From NCBI GenBank assembly GCA_947492185.1, contig CANLMR010000003.1:124001-188000 (forward strand): 64,000 nucleotides of DNA, in the 5' to 3' direction. Position 1 is the stretch's first letter. Each line of letters opens with the position of its first letter. The position numbers were made by a program, and so were the translations under genes. The notes beneath the pieces are model-generated. The model worked only from the letters and a program-made list of their open reading frames with translations. It did not search any database and was not told the origin of the DNA. This document shows, piece by piece, positions 1-9,466 of this stretch. Source of the DNA: an uncultured Tenacibaculum sp. GTDB lineage: Bacteria; Bacteroidota; Bacteroidia; Flavobacteriales; Flavobacteriaceae.

Positions 1-176
1 TAGATTCATAATATCGGGGGTTTAAAATGTTTAGAAGAGTTTTTGAGCACTCAACCAATCTTAAGAATTTTAAAAATATTAAATGGTTATAACTGTTAAA
101 CTCTCACTTTCTTAATCTTTAATCTTAATGGACATATACTTTAATTTGTATTTGGGTTCTATAATAAATTTTAAAT

Positions 177-1016
177 TTATTCAATCTTTACTTTTTCGTA
201 TAAGTTGGTAATTTTATTAAAAATTTTAGTTAAAGAATTACTTAACTTATAAATTTCATCATCATTATATCCTTGCTTAAATAATTTTTCACTATTCTCT
301 TTAACAGTTTCCCACATCATAGTTACATCACCTAATGCACTATCAATCCTATCATTATTAAAGCTTGACAATAACAAATCATTCAATGCATCATCTAATT
401 CGATATAAACCTGTCTTAAAACATTTTCAGTTTTTTGATTTTTTAATTCAGGTTTATTAGCAAAATAATACAAGGCTAATCGCTGTGATAGCATACGTTG
501 TCTACCAGACTTATTAATTGTTTTCTTTAATTCAGAATCTTCTTCAGTAACATAATCATCTGAACTACCTGTACTTTCTTTTGATTCTAGTATAATTGCA
601 TTGACTAAACTATTTGCTTGTTTTAAAATTGTTGAATTAGTGTTAACAATCTTCTCTGCATTTTTTAAAGTAGGTGTCGATTCAATAATTTTCTTATACT
701 TTTCCCAAGTATCTTCTACAGTTTTTGCTCTATTTTTAGTAATTAACAAACTTGCATTTCGTTCAAGAATAGAAAGTTGCTTTTCAAATATAATCTTAGT
801 AATTCTTAAATCTTTTTTAGCTTTTAAATCATTAGGGTTACTTAATAAGTATAAATATATTTTACCCATACGTTGAGTTAACATCCTTTGTTTCCCAGAA
901 ATATTTACTGCTTTATTAAAGGATAATGAGCCATATTTTTTTTCTTGTGAATATGCTAACTGAATAACAAAAAACAAAAGGCAAATAAGAGCCATTTTTT
1001 TTAGGTCTTTTCTCAT
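177..1016 (-). CDS. Secreted PilJ-type sensory domain protein
   Basis: A 279-residue protein with an N-terminal signal peptide (hydrophobic residues about 8-23, ending in YSQ). Two copies of a motif typical of the PilJ/NIT-like type IV pili methyl-accepting chemotaxis N-terminal domain are visible: ISGKQRMLTQRM near residue 40 and KSGRQRMLSQRL near residue 168. Proteins of this family are helical periplasmic sensory domains, often tied to nitrate or other small-ligand sensing. No kinase, HAMP or methyl-accepting domain follows, so this is a free-standing sensory or binding module. It lies 28 nt downstream of the small secreted-protein gene and probably shares its transcript. The family call is firm; ligand and role are unknown. 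Confidence 0.75.
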   Translation of the reverse strand: MRKDLKKMALICLLFFVIQLAYSQEKKYGSLSFNKAVNISGKQRMLTQRMGKIYLYLLSNPNDLKAKKDLRITKIIFEKQLSILERNASLLITKNRAKTVEDTWEKYKKIIESTPTLKNAEKIVNTNSTILKQANSLVNAIILESKESTGSSDDYVTEEDSELKKTINKSGRQRMLSQRLALYYFANKPELKNQKTENVLRQVYIELDDALNDLLLSSFNNDRIDSALGDVTMMWETVKENSEKLFKQGYNDDEIYKLSNSLTKIFNKITNLYEKVKIE

Positions 1017-1044
1017 AATTATAAATATAAAATGTGTTTAAATA

Positions 1045-1401
1045 CTAATATTCTTTGATAACAAAAGTTGATATTTTACCATCAGATGTTAATTGAAGCA
1101 GCATCAAAAGTGTTCCGTTTTCAAATTCGACGAGGTAATTTCTTTCTTCTTCTTCTAAGATTAATTCATAAGAGGAAATTATACCTTTATTATTCTGTAA
1201 ACTATCAATAGTTTTTTTAAAAGCCACTGATTTCAATTTACTTTTTAAAGCATCGTTAAACTTTTCATGAATTAAAGAAGCGTTACTTTCATTAAAAGCT
1301 TTTTTAACTAGTTCTAAAGTATTTTTGTAATCGTCTTCCGTCTGGGAAAAAATCGAAATTTGAAAAAATAGAATACACAAAGAAGTGAACAAAATTTTCA
1401 T
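1045..1401 (-). CDS. Small secreted protein of unknown function
   Basis: A 118-residue protein when started at the ATG at 1401, which places a clean signal peptide (MKILFTSLCILFFQISIFSQ) at the N-terminus; the open frame extends 21 codons further upstream but without a plausible leader. The mature part is a small alpha/beta domain with alternating helix and strand segments (for example KKAFNESNASLIHEKFN, then three short strands near the C-terminus). It resembles DUF3887-like or NTF2-like small secreted domains only in general form, and I do not assign a family. It precedes the PilJ-domain gene in the same direction, suggesting a two-gene operon. Confidence 0.6.
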   Translation of the reverse strand: MKILFTSLCILFFQISIFSQTEDDYKNTLELVKKAFNESNASLIHEKFNDALKSKLKSVAFKKTIDSLQNNKGIISSYELILEEEERNYLVEFENGTLLMLLQLTSDGKISTFVIKEY

Positions 1402-1810
1402 AAGCGGGGGGAATTTTGTTATTATTTTCTTATCTAATGTAATGTATTTCAGAATACTAAACAAAATTTAATTTAGCATTTGTTAAAATCTCAGGAAAAC
1501 CACCTTTTTTTTATAATACACAATAATTCAAAGCCTCTAGATTATTATTTTGATAATTTGGTTAAAAAGAATTCTATCAAAAAATAACATAAATTAACTT
1601 TAATTAACTTTTTGAAGAATTGTTTTTTTTGTTCTTTTGCCTCTGAATTTAAAAGAGGATAATTTTCTATGAAAAAGAATATAAGTGCCCCCACAAATTA
1701 TATTCAAAACAAAGAAATCACAATTGACTACATAAAAAGGACATTTGGTTACAACTCATTCTTTATAAAGGGATACAGTTAAATACATTTGTCCGCATAA
1801 ATCAAGAACT
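1402..1810. other. Long intergenic region between divergent genes
   Basis: About 400 nt between the leftward small secreted-protein gene and the rightward TonB-dependent receptor gene. It is very AT-rich with long T and A runs. It holds a Bacteroidetes-type -7 element (TACATTTG at 1784-1791) for the receptor gene. A 37-codon ATG-started frame at 1669-1782 is present but has no recognisable features, so I do not call it a gene. No RNA gene or repeat is visible. Confidence 0.6.
1784..1791 (+). promoter_or_regulatory. Promoter -7 element of TonB-dependent receptor gene
   Basis: TACATTTG matches the Bacteroidetes -7 consensus TAnnTTTG and lies 19 nt before the ATG at 1811, the same distance seen at other genes here. 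The -33 region is weak (TTTA at 1762-1765, 18 nt upstream). Confidence 0.45.
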
Positions 1811-4585
1811 ATGAAAAAATTATTTATTGCTATTGCCCTTATTTTATCTCTTTGTGCCAACGCACAATCCTATAAATTCAGGATTTCAGGTAAAATACAA
1901 ACCGAAAAAGAAAAAACACCTATCGAAGCTGCTACTATTCACTTAGAAAAAGTAAAAGACAGCTCTATAGTTTCTTATACTATTTCAGATGATAAAGGAT
2001 ATTTTTCTTTAGAAGGCAAAGCTTTCCATAAAAACGTTAAGCTATTTATTTCATTCATTGGAATGGATAACTACAGTAAATTAATTTCTCTAGATAAAAC
2101 TCCAGATGTAAATCTAGGTACAATTAATTTAAAAGAAGAATCTAATCTTCTTAATGAAATAGTAATTAAATCAAGAGCTCCCATTACTATTAAAAAAGAC
2201 ACCTTAGAATTCAACGTAAAATCTTTTAAAACAAAAAAGAACGCTAACGTTGAAGATCTTTTGAAAAAATTACCAGGAGTAGAAGTTGATGAAGAAGGTA
2301 AAATTACAGTTAATGGAAAACCTGTAAATAAAATATTAGTAAATGGTAAACCTTTTTTTGGTAACGACCCTACAATTACAACAAAAAATTTATCCAAAGA
2401 AATTATCGAAAAAGTACAGATTACTGATACAAAATCTAAATCTGAAGCTTTTTCTGGTGAAAAAGGAGATGCAAATAATAAAACCATAAATCTTACGATT
2501 AAAAAAGAAAATAATAAAGGGTGGTTTGGACGTGTATCAGCAGGTGGAGGAACCGATGAACGATATGAAGGTGCTACCATGGTTAATAGATTTGACAACA
2601 ATCAACGTTTTAGTGTTTTAGCCAGTGCGAATAACATCAATTCCCCAGGGTTTAGTTTTGGAGAAATTCAAAAAATGTTTGGAAATGGTAGTGGAGCTTG
2701 GTTTAGTGGTAATGGTTCTTTTAGTGTTGGTGGAAGACGCTTTGGTGGAGGAAGTGGGATTATATCGTCTAAAACTGCCGGAGCAACTTATGCTGATGAA
2801 TATGGAAAAGGCTTTGATGTAAATGCTGATTATTTCTATTCTGGAAGTAACTCTAAAGATGTTTCAAGAAACAATAGAGAATTCACCTTACCTGATAGAA
2901 GATATTTTACCAATTCAAATTCAAACTCAGATAATGAAAATCATAATCACAGTATCAATGCAGAGTTAGATATAGAAATTGATTCTACATTTTTAATTAA
3001 TATAAATCCTTCGTTTATCTTAAACCAAAGAGAAAGTATTTTCAACACATTCGAAGAATCTTTAGATGAAAATCAAGTTGTAACTAATGAATTTAATAGT
3101 AGCACATTCTCAACATCTGACGCTAAAAACTTTCAAAACAGTATTGATGTTACAAAACGTTTCGGTAAAAAAGGATCTTTTATTAAAGCTACCGTAGAGA
3201 ATCAAATCGATCAATCTAACGGAGAAGATTTTAATAATTCAACTATTAATATTTTTGGAACTACACCAAGTTCTGAAATTAGAAATCAAAAAAGTACAAT
3301 CGATAATGAATTGAATAGTATTCGATCTCGTATTTCATATCGTATTCCTTTAATCGCTAAAAAGTTATTTATTGATACTAAATATCGTTTTAGAAGAGAT
3401 GAACGAACAAATGTGGAAAGCACTTTCGATTTTGATAACAGTACGCAAGACTTTACAATTTTCAATACGGATTTAAGTTCTAATTTTACTTATAACGATA
3501 TTACTAAGACTCCTTCTATTGATATAGTTTATAATGTAAAAAAATGGCGTTTTAGCTTCGAAGTTGGACAAGTAAACCGAACTTTAGAAAACATCGATTT
3601 ATTACGTCCGAATTTGAGTTTAGAAAAAGACTTCAATAATATTACATTAGATGGAACATTTAGATATCGTTTTGACTCGAAAGCATCAGTCTATTTTAAT
3701 TACTCTTTAGATAACAATGCTCCTAATCTTAATCAGTTACAACCATTTAGCGATGTAACGAATCCATCGAATATCATTACGGGTAATCCAAACTTAAAAC
3801 CGAGTCAAACGCATAGAATCTATGCTAACTTTAACAAGTATAATTGGCAAAAAAGAACAGGTTTCTTTATGTATATGGGAGGAAGTTTAACAAATAATCA
3901 AATTGTAAACAGAACAAGTATTGATGATAATTTAGTTAGAACTTCTACCTATGATAATGCTGATGGAGTATATGATTTCTGGAGTGGAGCTAATTACAAT
4001 AAAAATGTAAAATTAGATTCTATAACTGCAATTAACTTAAGAATAGGAACTCGAGTTAATGGTAATAGAAGTGTAAATATTTTAAATGATGTAGATAATA
4101 TTGCAGAGACATTCTCTGTAACTCCAAACATTGGTTTTACCTTCAATTGGAATAAAATTGTTTCTATTGAACCTAGATATGATATTACATTCTCAAAAAC
4201 ATCTTATAACGTAGATTCTTTCTTAGATCAAGAATTTACTAGTCATAGAGTTCGTATTAGAACAAAAACAAACGTTCCTAAAAAATTAGAGTGGAGAAAC
4301 GATGTTAATTACACCTACAATCCAAATGTTATTGGTTTCAATCAATCTGCTTGGTTCTGGAATTCAACACTAGCTTACTCTATTTTAAATGATAAAGCAA
4401 CAATTACACTGAAAGCATACGATTTATTAAATCAAAACACCAATGCCAGAAGAATTGCAACAGCAAACTATATTGAAGATTCAGAAAGTACTGTTTTACA
4501 ACAATATTTTATGCTTGGATTTAGTTGGAAATTCAACAGCTTAGGTAAAAAAGGAAAAATTCGAGACTATGATTTTAGTTTCTAA
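1811..4585 (+). CDS. TonB-dependent receptor, OMP_b-brl_3-type barrel
   Basis: A 924-residue outer-membrane protein. Order of parts: signal peptide (residues 1-19, ending CANAQS), a CarboxypepD_reg-like domain (about 24-110, with GKI and DDKGYFSL segments), a TonB plug (about 115-230, including LKKLPGVEVDEEGKITVNG and the KILVNGKPFFG segment), then a barrel of alternating aromatic-rich strands to the C-terminal FSF. The layout matches the 'outer membrane protein beta-barrel family' of TonB-dependent transporters in Flavobacteriia. No SusD partner is adjacent, so this is not a SusCD polysaccharide locus, and the substrate cannot be named. A Gly/Ser/Phe-rich stretch (about 275-320) probably forms a loop. 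Transcription ends at the hairpin just downstream. Confidence 0.9.
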   Translation: MKKLFIAIALILSLCANAQSYKFRISGKIQTEKEKTPIEAATIHLEKVKDSSIVSYTISDDKGYFSLEGKAFHKNVKLFISFIGMDNYSKLISLDKTPDVNLGTINLKEESNLLNEIVIKSRAPITIKKDTLEFNVKSFKTKKNANVEDLLKKLPGVEVDEEGKITVNGKPVNKILVNGKPFFGNDPTITTKNLSKEIIEKVQITDTKSKSEAFSGEKGDANNKTINLTIKKENNKGWFGRVSAGGGTDERYEGATMVNRFDNNQRFSVLASANNINSPGFSFGEIQKMFGNGSGAWFSGNGSFSVGGRRFGGGSGIISSKTAGATYADEYGKGFDVNADYFYSGSNSKDVSRNNREFTLPDRRYFTNSNSNSDNENHNHSINAELDIEIDSTFLININPSFILNQRESIFNTFEESLDENQVVTNEFNSSTFSTSDAKNFQNSIDVTKRFGKKGSFIKATVENQIDQSNGEDFNNSTINIFGTTPSSEIRNQKSTIDNELNSIRSRISYRIPLIAKKLFIDTKYRFRRDERTNVESTFDFDNSTQDFTIFNTDLSSNFTYNDITKTPSIDIVYNVKKWRFSFEVGQVNRTLENIDLLRPNLSLEKDFNNITLDGTFRYRFDSKASVYFNYSLDNNAPNLNQLQPFSDVTNPSNIITGNPNLKPSQTHRIYANFNKYNWQKRTGFFMYMGGSLTNNQIVNRTSIDDNLVRTSTYDNADGVYDFWSGANYNKNVKLDSITAINLRIGTRVNGNRSVNILNDVDNIAETFSVTPNIGFTFNWNKIVSIEPRYDITFSKTSYNVDSFLDQEFTSHRVRIRTKTNVPKKLEWRNDVNYTYNPNVIGFNQSAWFWNSTLAYSILNDKATITLKAYDLLNQNTNARRIATANYIEDSESTVLQQYFMLGFSWKFNSLGKKGKIRDYDFSF

Positions 4586-4586
4586 T

Positions 4587-4616
4587 AAAAAAGCCATCAA
4601 ATTTGATGGCTTTTTT
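4587..4616 (+). terminator. Rho-independent terminator after the receptor gene
   Basis: Perfect inverted repeat: six A, then GCCATCAAATTTGATGGC, then six T, starting 2 nt after the stop codon. A nearly identical hairpin follows the OmpA gene near 44335. Confidence 0.85.
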
Positions 4617-4698
4617 ATTATTCTTTTGCAAGTTGCTCTATGTCAATGCGACTAAAATAAACATTTCGTAATTTTGTAATTACATAAAGAAAGGAAAA

Positions 4699-7086
4699 AT
4701 GACAATACGAAACTTCCATAGCAGTTCAGATTTAGAATTACCTTTACATATAAATATTAGTTTTAAAAAGATATATGATCTTTTTAAAAAATACACTGAT
4801 AATCAATACAAAGAACATCCGTATCATGTTTCTGCGATTAAAATGGTAGAAGAAATTGATAAAATTCCTGAGTTAATTGAAGGGTTTTCGGATTTTTCTT
4901 TATTGGAAAAACACGAAGAAATAATCGATCTTGTTTTAGATCCATTGTTTCCAGAAATCTTAACTCAAAACGAAATTAAAGCAGCTACTGTTCCTTTCTC
5001 TTTTACTTGTTTTAAATTCACGGAACGTTTCGAAAGTATTCTAGATAATGCAGGAGAAGATTACCTTTTTGAGGTCCGTAATTTTGAACCGGATGCCATG
5101 TATATTTATGCATGTACGTTAATTCTTGGAACGATACATGGACGTAATGTTGATTTGAAACGCCCTTTCTATTTTGATATTCCAGATGTGAATACTGGTT
5201 TTACAAGACATTATAGAGTAGCCTTCAATGGAGATTTTATGGATATTACTCCAACTGAAAATGCTCCTGAAATTACTGAAGATGATATCAAGTTATTATT
5301 AGATAATTTTGATAATATCGATATATGGAGAGAAAAATTCCCTCCAAACTCATACATTTTTAGAGGGTTTGGTATTATGAACCTTTTTGATGTAACTACA
5401 GATGAAACTATTAATTCTATACAGAATAACTTAATCGGTAGAGAAGATGAATCAATGACAGAAAAAATCAGAAATAACCTGAGAGATTTCTTTGGGATTG
5501 GTGATTTAAAAGTTGGTTATTCTGTTTTTGATATTAGTAATTTAGACGAAGGACATGTAAAAGTAAAAAGGTCTGAAAGTATATTATTAAATAATGAACA
5601 AGACATTACTTGCGATAAATATTTTTGTAATCATTTAATCAATAAAATTTTCGTAGAAAATGAGAGTGTTGTCATTTCAGATTTAAATAATTATAAAAAA
5701 TCATCTGGAGGTAATAAATTCTCTCAAAACCTAGAGAGTAAGGATATAAAAAGCATTATTCTTATTCCCATTAAAACAGCTACAAATCAAGACTTGTTGT
5801 TGCTTGAAATGGCTTCTCCTAGAGCTTATGAGTTAAATTCTGTAAACAAGCAAAAGCTAAAAGACATAATACCAATGTTTACGGCTGCTGCTGAACGTAA
5901 CTCAGAAGAGTATTTGAATATTTTAGAAGCTACTATCCAAGAATTTTATACTTCTATTCATCCATCTGTTAAATGGAGGTTTTATGAAGCTGCTGAAAAT
6001 TATCAAAATGCTATTTTAGATAAAGATGAAGATGCTAAAATTGAGAAGATTGCTTTTCATGATGTATATCCACTTTTTGGTCAATCAGATATTAAAGGAT
6101 CTTCTATTGCAAGAAATACAGCAATTAAACAAGATTTAACAAAACAATTAAATGCAGCAATTCATGTATTAAGAGAAGCTTGTAAGAAAGAAACTTTACC
6201 TATTTACGATGAACTGATGTATCGTGTAGAAGACTATTTAGTAGAAGTAAACAAAGGAATGAAAGCTGGTGATGAAATTGCTATTCTTGACTTTTTAAAA
6301 CGTGATATCTATCCAGTTTTTAATCATATTAAAGAAATAAATGAAGAGCTTACTCAAATAGTAAATGAGTATTTAAGTCTTCTAGATGAAAACCTACAAG
6401 TGGTTTATGAAAAAAGGAAAGATTATGAAAATAGTGTAACTAAACTTAACGATAAGCTTGCAAAGTTTATAGATAAGAAACAAGAAGAAGCTCAGAAAAT
6501 ATTTCCTCACTATTTTGAACGCTATAAAACAGATGGTGTGGAATATAACATGTATATAGGGCAATCAATTACTAAGCAGAATAAGTATGATTCTTTATAC
6601 TTATACAACTTACGTTTATGGCAATTACAAACCACTTACGAGATGGAGAACGTTGCTTATAAATTAAGAGATAAACTTGACCATGATTTACGTGTTGCTT
6701 CATTAATATTAGTGCATAGTAATCCACTTTCAATAGAATTTAGAATGGATGAAAAGCAATTTGATGTTGATGGTGCTTATAACATTCGTTACGAGATTAT
6801 AAAGAAAAGAATTGACAAAGCACATATTAAAGGAACTACAGAAAGATTAACTGTTCCTGGAAAAATAGCAATTGTATATTCTCAAGATAAAGATGCTGAT
6901 GAGTATTTAAAATACATTAAATTCTTACAATCTAAAAATCAATTAGGAAAAATTGAGTTATTAGAATTAGAGGATTTACAGGGCGTTTCTGGATTAAAAG
7001 CAATTCGAGTAGAAGTGATTTACGAAACTAAAGAAGATGAAAAATCTTCTATTTCTATTGATGAATTAATCAAGGATATGAAGTAA
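4699..7086 (+). CDS. GAF domain-containing protein
   Basis: A 795-residue cytoplasmic protein with no signal peptide or membrane segment. An N-terminal helical region (about 1-240) precedes a GAF-like domain (about 255-400), recognised from the alternating strand/helix pattern and the segments SVVISDL and SIILIPIKT. The remaining about 390 residues are mainly helical, with likely coiled coil around 560-610 (IVNEYLSLLDENLQVVYEKR), and end in an alpha/beta segment. It matches the general form of long GAF proteins conserved in Flavobacteriia. No histidine kinase, GGDEF or HTH domain is present, so it is not a standard signalling enzyme. It converges on the HD-PycTM gene, with only 18 nt between their ends. 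Confidence 0.65.
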   Translation: MTIRNFHSSSDLELPLHINISFKKIYDLFKKYTDNQYKEHPYHVSAIKMVEEIDKIPELIEGFSDFSLLEKHEEIIDLVLDPLFPEILTQNEIKAATVPFSFTCFKFTERFESILDNAGEDYLFEVRNFEPDAMYIYACTLILGTIHGRNVDLKRPFYFDIPDVNTGFTRHYRVAFNGDFMDITPTENAPEITEDDIKLLLDNFDNIDIWREKFPPNSYIFRGFGIMNLFDVTTDETINSIQNNLIGREDESMTEKIRNNLRDFFGIGDLKVGYSVFDISNLDEGHVKVKRSESILLNNEQDITCDKYFCNHLINKIFVENESVVISDLNNYKKSSGGNKFSQNLESKDIKSIILIPIKTATNQDLLLLEMASPRAYELNSVNKQKLKDIIPMFTAAAERNSEEYLNILEATIQEFYTSIHPSVKWRFYEAAENYQNAILDKDEDAKIEKIAFHDVYPLFGQSDIKGSSIARNTAIKQDLTKQLNAAIHVLREACKKETLPIYDELMYRVEDYLVEVNKGMKAGDEIAILDFLKRDIYPVFNHIKEINEELTQIVNEYLSLLDENLQVVYEKRKDYENSVTKLNDKLAKFIDKKQEEAQKIFPHYFERYKTDGVEYNMYIGQSITKQNKYDSLYLYNLRLWQLQTTYEMENVAYKLRDKLDHDLRVASLILVHSNPLSIEFRMDEKQFDVDGAYNIRYEIIKKRIDKAHIKGTTERLTVPGKIAIVYSQDKDADEYLKYIKFLQSKNQLGKIELLELEDLQGVSGLKAIRVEVIYETKEDEKSSISIDELIKDMK

Positions 7087-7104
7087 ATTACTTTATAGTA
7101 TACT

Positions 7105-8334
7105 TTAAAATAAACTCGCTATAGCAGTTGCTGCTGAATTCCCACTTTGTTTGTAAAACGCAATTGCAAAAGCAATTACACTTACAATAATTCCGATCAT
7201 AAAAACAGTATACGTAGTGCGTAATAAACTGTACTTTCTGTTTAATACTAAACCAAGGAAGTATAAATCTTTAGTTAAAGATCCATATAAATAGTCTCTA
7301 TCCTTCATCATTTCACTCATTCCCCATTCGAACTCTTGTAAACTCATTTTATGAAAATTCCCAAAGAAAATTAGATTCACTTTTTTATTTGCAATATCTT
7401 CTTTCGAGAACTTTCCTTGAGTTACATTTGGTCTGGTTGCTAATATTGAAAGCACAATAGAAACTACCGTAAAAAAAATAAATATTATACTAGGAATAAT
7501 TAAATAACTATTCGACGGATTATCTAACTTAGGAATTAAAGTAGATAATGCCATAGAAATAATAATTGCATTCACCGATAATAAAATATTGGCTTTCGTA
7601 TCGGCAATATCACTAAGTGTTATATGGTTTCGCAAAGCCACTCTAAACATGGTTTCAATTCCACGTTCTGGTAGTTCTACTTTCTCTTTTTTAAACTTAA
7701 GCTCTTCTTTCTTTTGAGATAGTTTTTTATTTTCTTGTTTAATTTTTTTCTCAGTTTTAATTAACTGAGCTAAATTCTTCGATTTTTGTTTTTCCCATTT
7801 TTTAACGGCTACATCAGTATAAAATCGATGCTCATTGGTTAAGAAATCAATATTTTTATTAATCCAATCTGTTTCCTTAATCTTTTCATCAGTCAATAAT
7901 TCCATTTCTTTTTGAAGTAATTGAGAAAACTCATTGTAATTTTTACTACCTAAATGAGAACAATCCGCATCCTTTAATAATTTCTCCAATTTAGAACTCG
8001 GTGTAACATCCATTTTAGTAGCTAAAATTATCTGATTCACCTCATCTACAAAGCCTGCCTCTACTCCTTCATTTTTCAAAAACTCAGATGCAATTTTCAC
8101 ACTTTCATCTTCATGTCCGTTCGAATTCACCGTAAATCCAGTATCATGAAACCAAGCAGCAATAAGTAAGCGTTCTTTTTCCGACTCTTCTAATTTTGCT
8201 CCCTCCGCCAACTCAGCAGCTTTTTCAACAACACGTAAAGTATGAGATAAACTATGATAAACTAATTTTTTATCTAGTTTTTCATTCAACTTATCCATTA
8301 CAAAACTTTCTGTTTTTTCTAGAAGAGTGCTCAT
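7105..8334 (-). CDS. HD-domain protein with Pycsar-effector-like (PycTM) membrane domain
   Basis: A 409-residue protein. The N-terminal HD phosphohydrolase domain (about 1-200) shows the metal-binding pattern H31, H63-D64 and D124 (motifs HSLSHTLRV, WFHDTGF, KDADCSH). A charged helical linker follows (about 180-220, rich in K and E). The C-terminal part (about 225-405) carries a conserved NHITLSDIADTKANILLSVN segment leading into two transmembrane helices, then a third near residue 375-395. That segment is characteristic of DUF5706, now called PycTM, the membrane effector domain of Pycsar anti-phage systems. No cyclase gene is adjacent, so a defence role is unproven. HD-PycTM fusions occur widely in Bacteroidota and may be housekeeping proteins. 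Divergent from msrB. Confidence 0.75.
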   Translation of the reverse strand: MSTLLEKTESFVMDKLNEKLDKKLVYHSLSHTLRVVEKAAELAEGAKLEESEKERLLIAAWFHDTGFTVNSNGHEDESVKIASEFLKNEGVEAGFVDEVNQIILATKMDVTPSSKLEKLLKDADCSHLGSKNYNEFSQLLQKEMELLTDEKIKETDWINKNIDFLTNEHRFYTDVAVKKWEKQKSKNLAQLIKTEKKIKQENKKLSQKKEELKFKKEKVELPERGIETMFRVALRNHITLSDIADTKANILLSVNAIIISMALSTLIPKLDNPSNSYLIIPSIIFIFFTVVSIVLSILATRPNVTQGKFSKEDIANKKVNLIFFGNFHKMSLQEFEWGMSEMMKDRDYLYGSLTKDLYFLGLVLNRKYSLLRTTYTVFMIGIIVSVIAFAIAFYKQSGNSAATAIASLF

Positions 8335-8420
8335 AAATCAGTAATTTAGTTTAGTAAAAGTAATTAAACTTTAGCAATTTTAATAACGTAAGTTTTCTTA
8401 CTAGTTAACGACAAAAAACT

Positions 8421-8870
8421 ATGCTTACTTGGAAAAATATTATAGATTTTACAGTTAATGGAAATCCATTACCTGACAAAAGAATTGAAAAAACAGATGA
8501 AGAATGGAAAGCGAAGCTAACTCCAGAACAATTCAGGATTACTAGACTCAAAGGAACCGAAAGACCTTTTAGCGGAGAACACTGTTCTTCTTTTAGCTCT
8601 GGTAAATACAGTTGTATTTGTTGTGGAACACCTTTATTTGATTCTACAATTAAATTTGACTCAAGTTCAGGGTGGCCAAGTTTTACGCAACCCACAAAAG
8701 AGAATGCAGTAAAATATCACAAAGATACTACTCATGGAATGATTAGAGTAGAAATTGTTTGTAACACTTGTGATTCTCATTTAGGACATGTATTTCCAGA
8801 TGGCCCAGAACCAAGCGGATTAAGATACTGTGTTAACTCATTATCAATTGAATTAGAAGATGAAAACTAA
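8421..8870 (+). CDS. msrB: Peptide-methionine (R)-S-oxide reductase
   Basis: A 149-residue MsrB, which reduces methionine-R-sulfoxide in proteins. Visible are the two zinc CxxC pairs (CICCGTPLF and CNTCDSHLGH), the SGWPSFTQP substrate segment and the RYCVNS motif holding the catalytic Cys. There is no signal peptide, so it acts in the cytoplasm. Length is normal for a single-domain MsrB. Its stop codon overlaps the start of msrA by 11 nt, so the two stereo-specific reductases are made from one mRNA, probably with coupled translation. Confidence 0.95.
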   Translation: MLTWKNIIDFTVNGNPLPDKRIEKTDEEWKAKLTPEQFRITRLKGTERPFSGEHCSSFSSGKYSCICCGTPLFDSTIKFDSSSGWPSFTQPTKENAVKYHKDTTHGMIRVEIVCNTCDSHLGHVFPDGPEPSGLRYCVNSLSIELEDEN

Positions 8871-9390
8871 AATAGCTACAGTTGGCGGTGGATGTTTTTG
8901 GTGTACCGAAGCTGTATTTGATCAAATTAAAGGAGTAGAGAAAGTAGTTTCAGGATATGCAGGAGGAAACGTTCCTGGTTATCCAACATACAGAGAAGTT
9001 TGTTCTGGATTAACGGGACATGCAGAAGTTGTTCAAATATCGTATGATCCTGAGGTAATTTCATATCAGGAGATTTTGATTATTTTCATGACCACTCATG
9101 ATCCGACTACATTAAACAGACAAGGAGCTGATGTTGGTACGCAATACAGATCTGTAATTTATTATACTAACGGAGAAGAAAAATCGGTAATTGAAGAAGT
9201 TATAAGGCAAGTTCAACCGTATTACGATAACCCAATAGTAACAGAAGTTAGTGAATTACCAACGTTTTATCCTGCAGAAGAGGATCATCAAAACTATTAT
9301 GCAAATAATAAAGAGCAAGGATATTGCAACTTTGTAATTACCCCAAAAATTTCGAAGTTAAGAAAGTTGTATGCTGATAAATTGAAATAG
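8860..9390 (+). CDS. msrA: Peptide-methionine (S)-S-oxide reductase
   Basis: A 176-residue MsrA, which repairs methionine-S-sulfoxide. The hallmark GGCFWCTE motif with the nucleophilic Cys lies at about residues 11-18, followed by VSGYAGG, GHAEVVQ and AEEDHQNYY, all family signatures. It is cytoplasmic, with no leader. The start at 8860 lies inside the end of msrB, giving an 11 nt overlap. Together the pair handles both methionine sulfoxide epimers, consistent with an oxidative-stress repair role next to the OsmC-fusion gene downstream. Confidence 0.95.
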   Translation: MKTKIATVGGGCFWCTEAVFDQIKGVEKVVSGYAGGNVPGYPTYREVCSGLTGHAEVVQISYDPEVISYQEILIIFMTTHDPTTLNRQGADVGTQYRSVIYYTNGEEKSVIEEVIRQVQPYYDNPIVTEVSELPTFYPAEEDHQNYYANNKEQGYCNFVITPKISKLRKLYADKLK

Positions 9391-9466
9391 ATAGTATATC
9401 GGGGTATCGTAAGTATCTTGGAAACTTTTCGACATACAAATTATTACTAAAATGTAATCAAAATCC

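Noticed and set aside
1669..1782. 37-codon ATG-started frame upstream of the receptor gene
   Set aside because: No leader, membrane helix or motif, and it lies in an AT-rich gap where such frames arise by chance. The receptor promoter starts just after it.
1811..4585. SusC-type polysaccharide utilisation locus
   Set aside because: The receptor has no SusD partner, glycoside hydrolases or regulator around it, and its barrel resembles the OMP_b-brl_3 group instead.
7105..8334. Complete Pycsar anti-phage system
   Set aside because: There is no pyrimidine cyclase gene beside the effector-like gene; the neighbours are a GAF protein and msrB.
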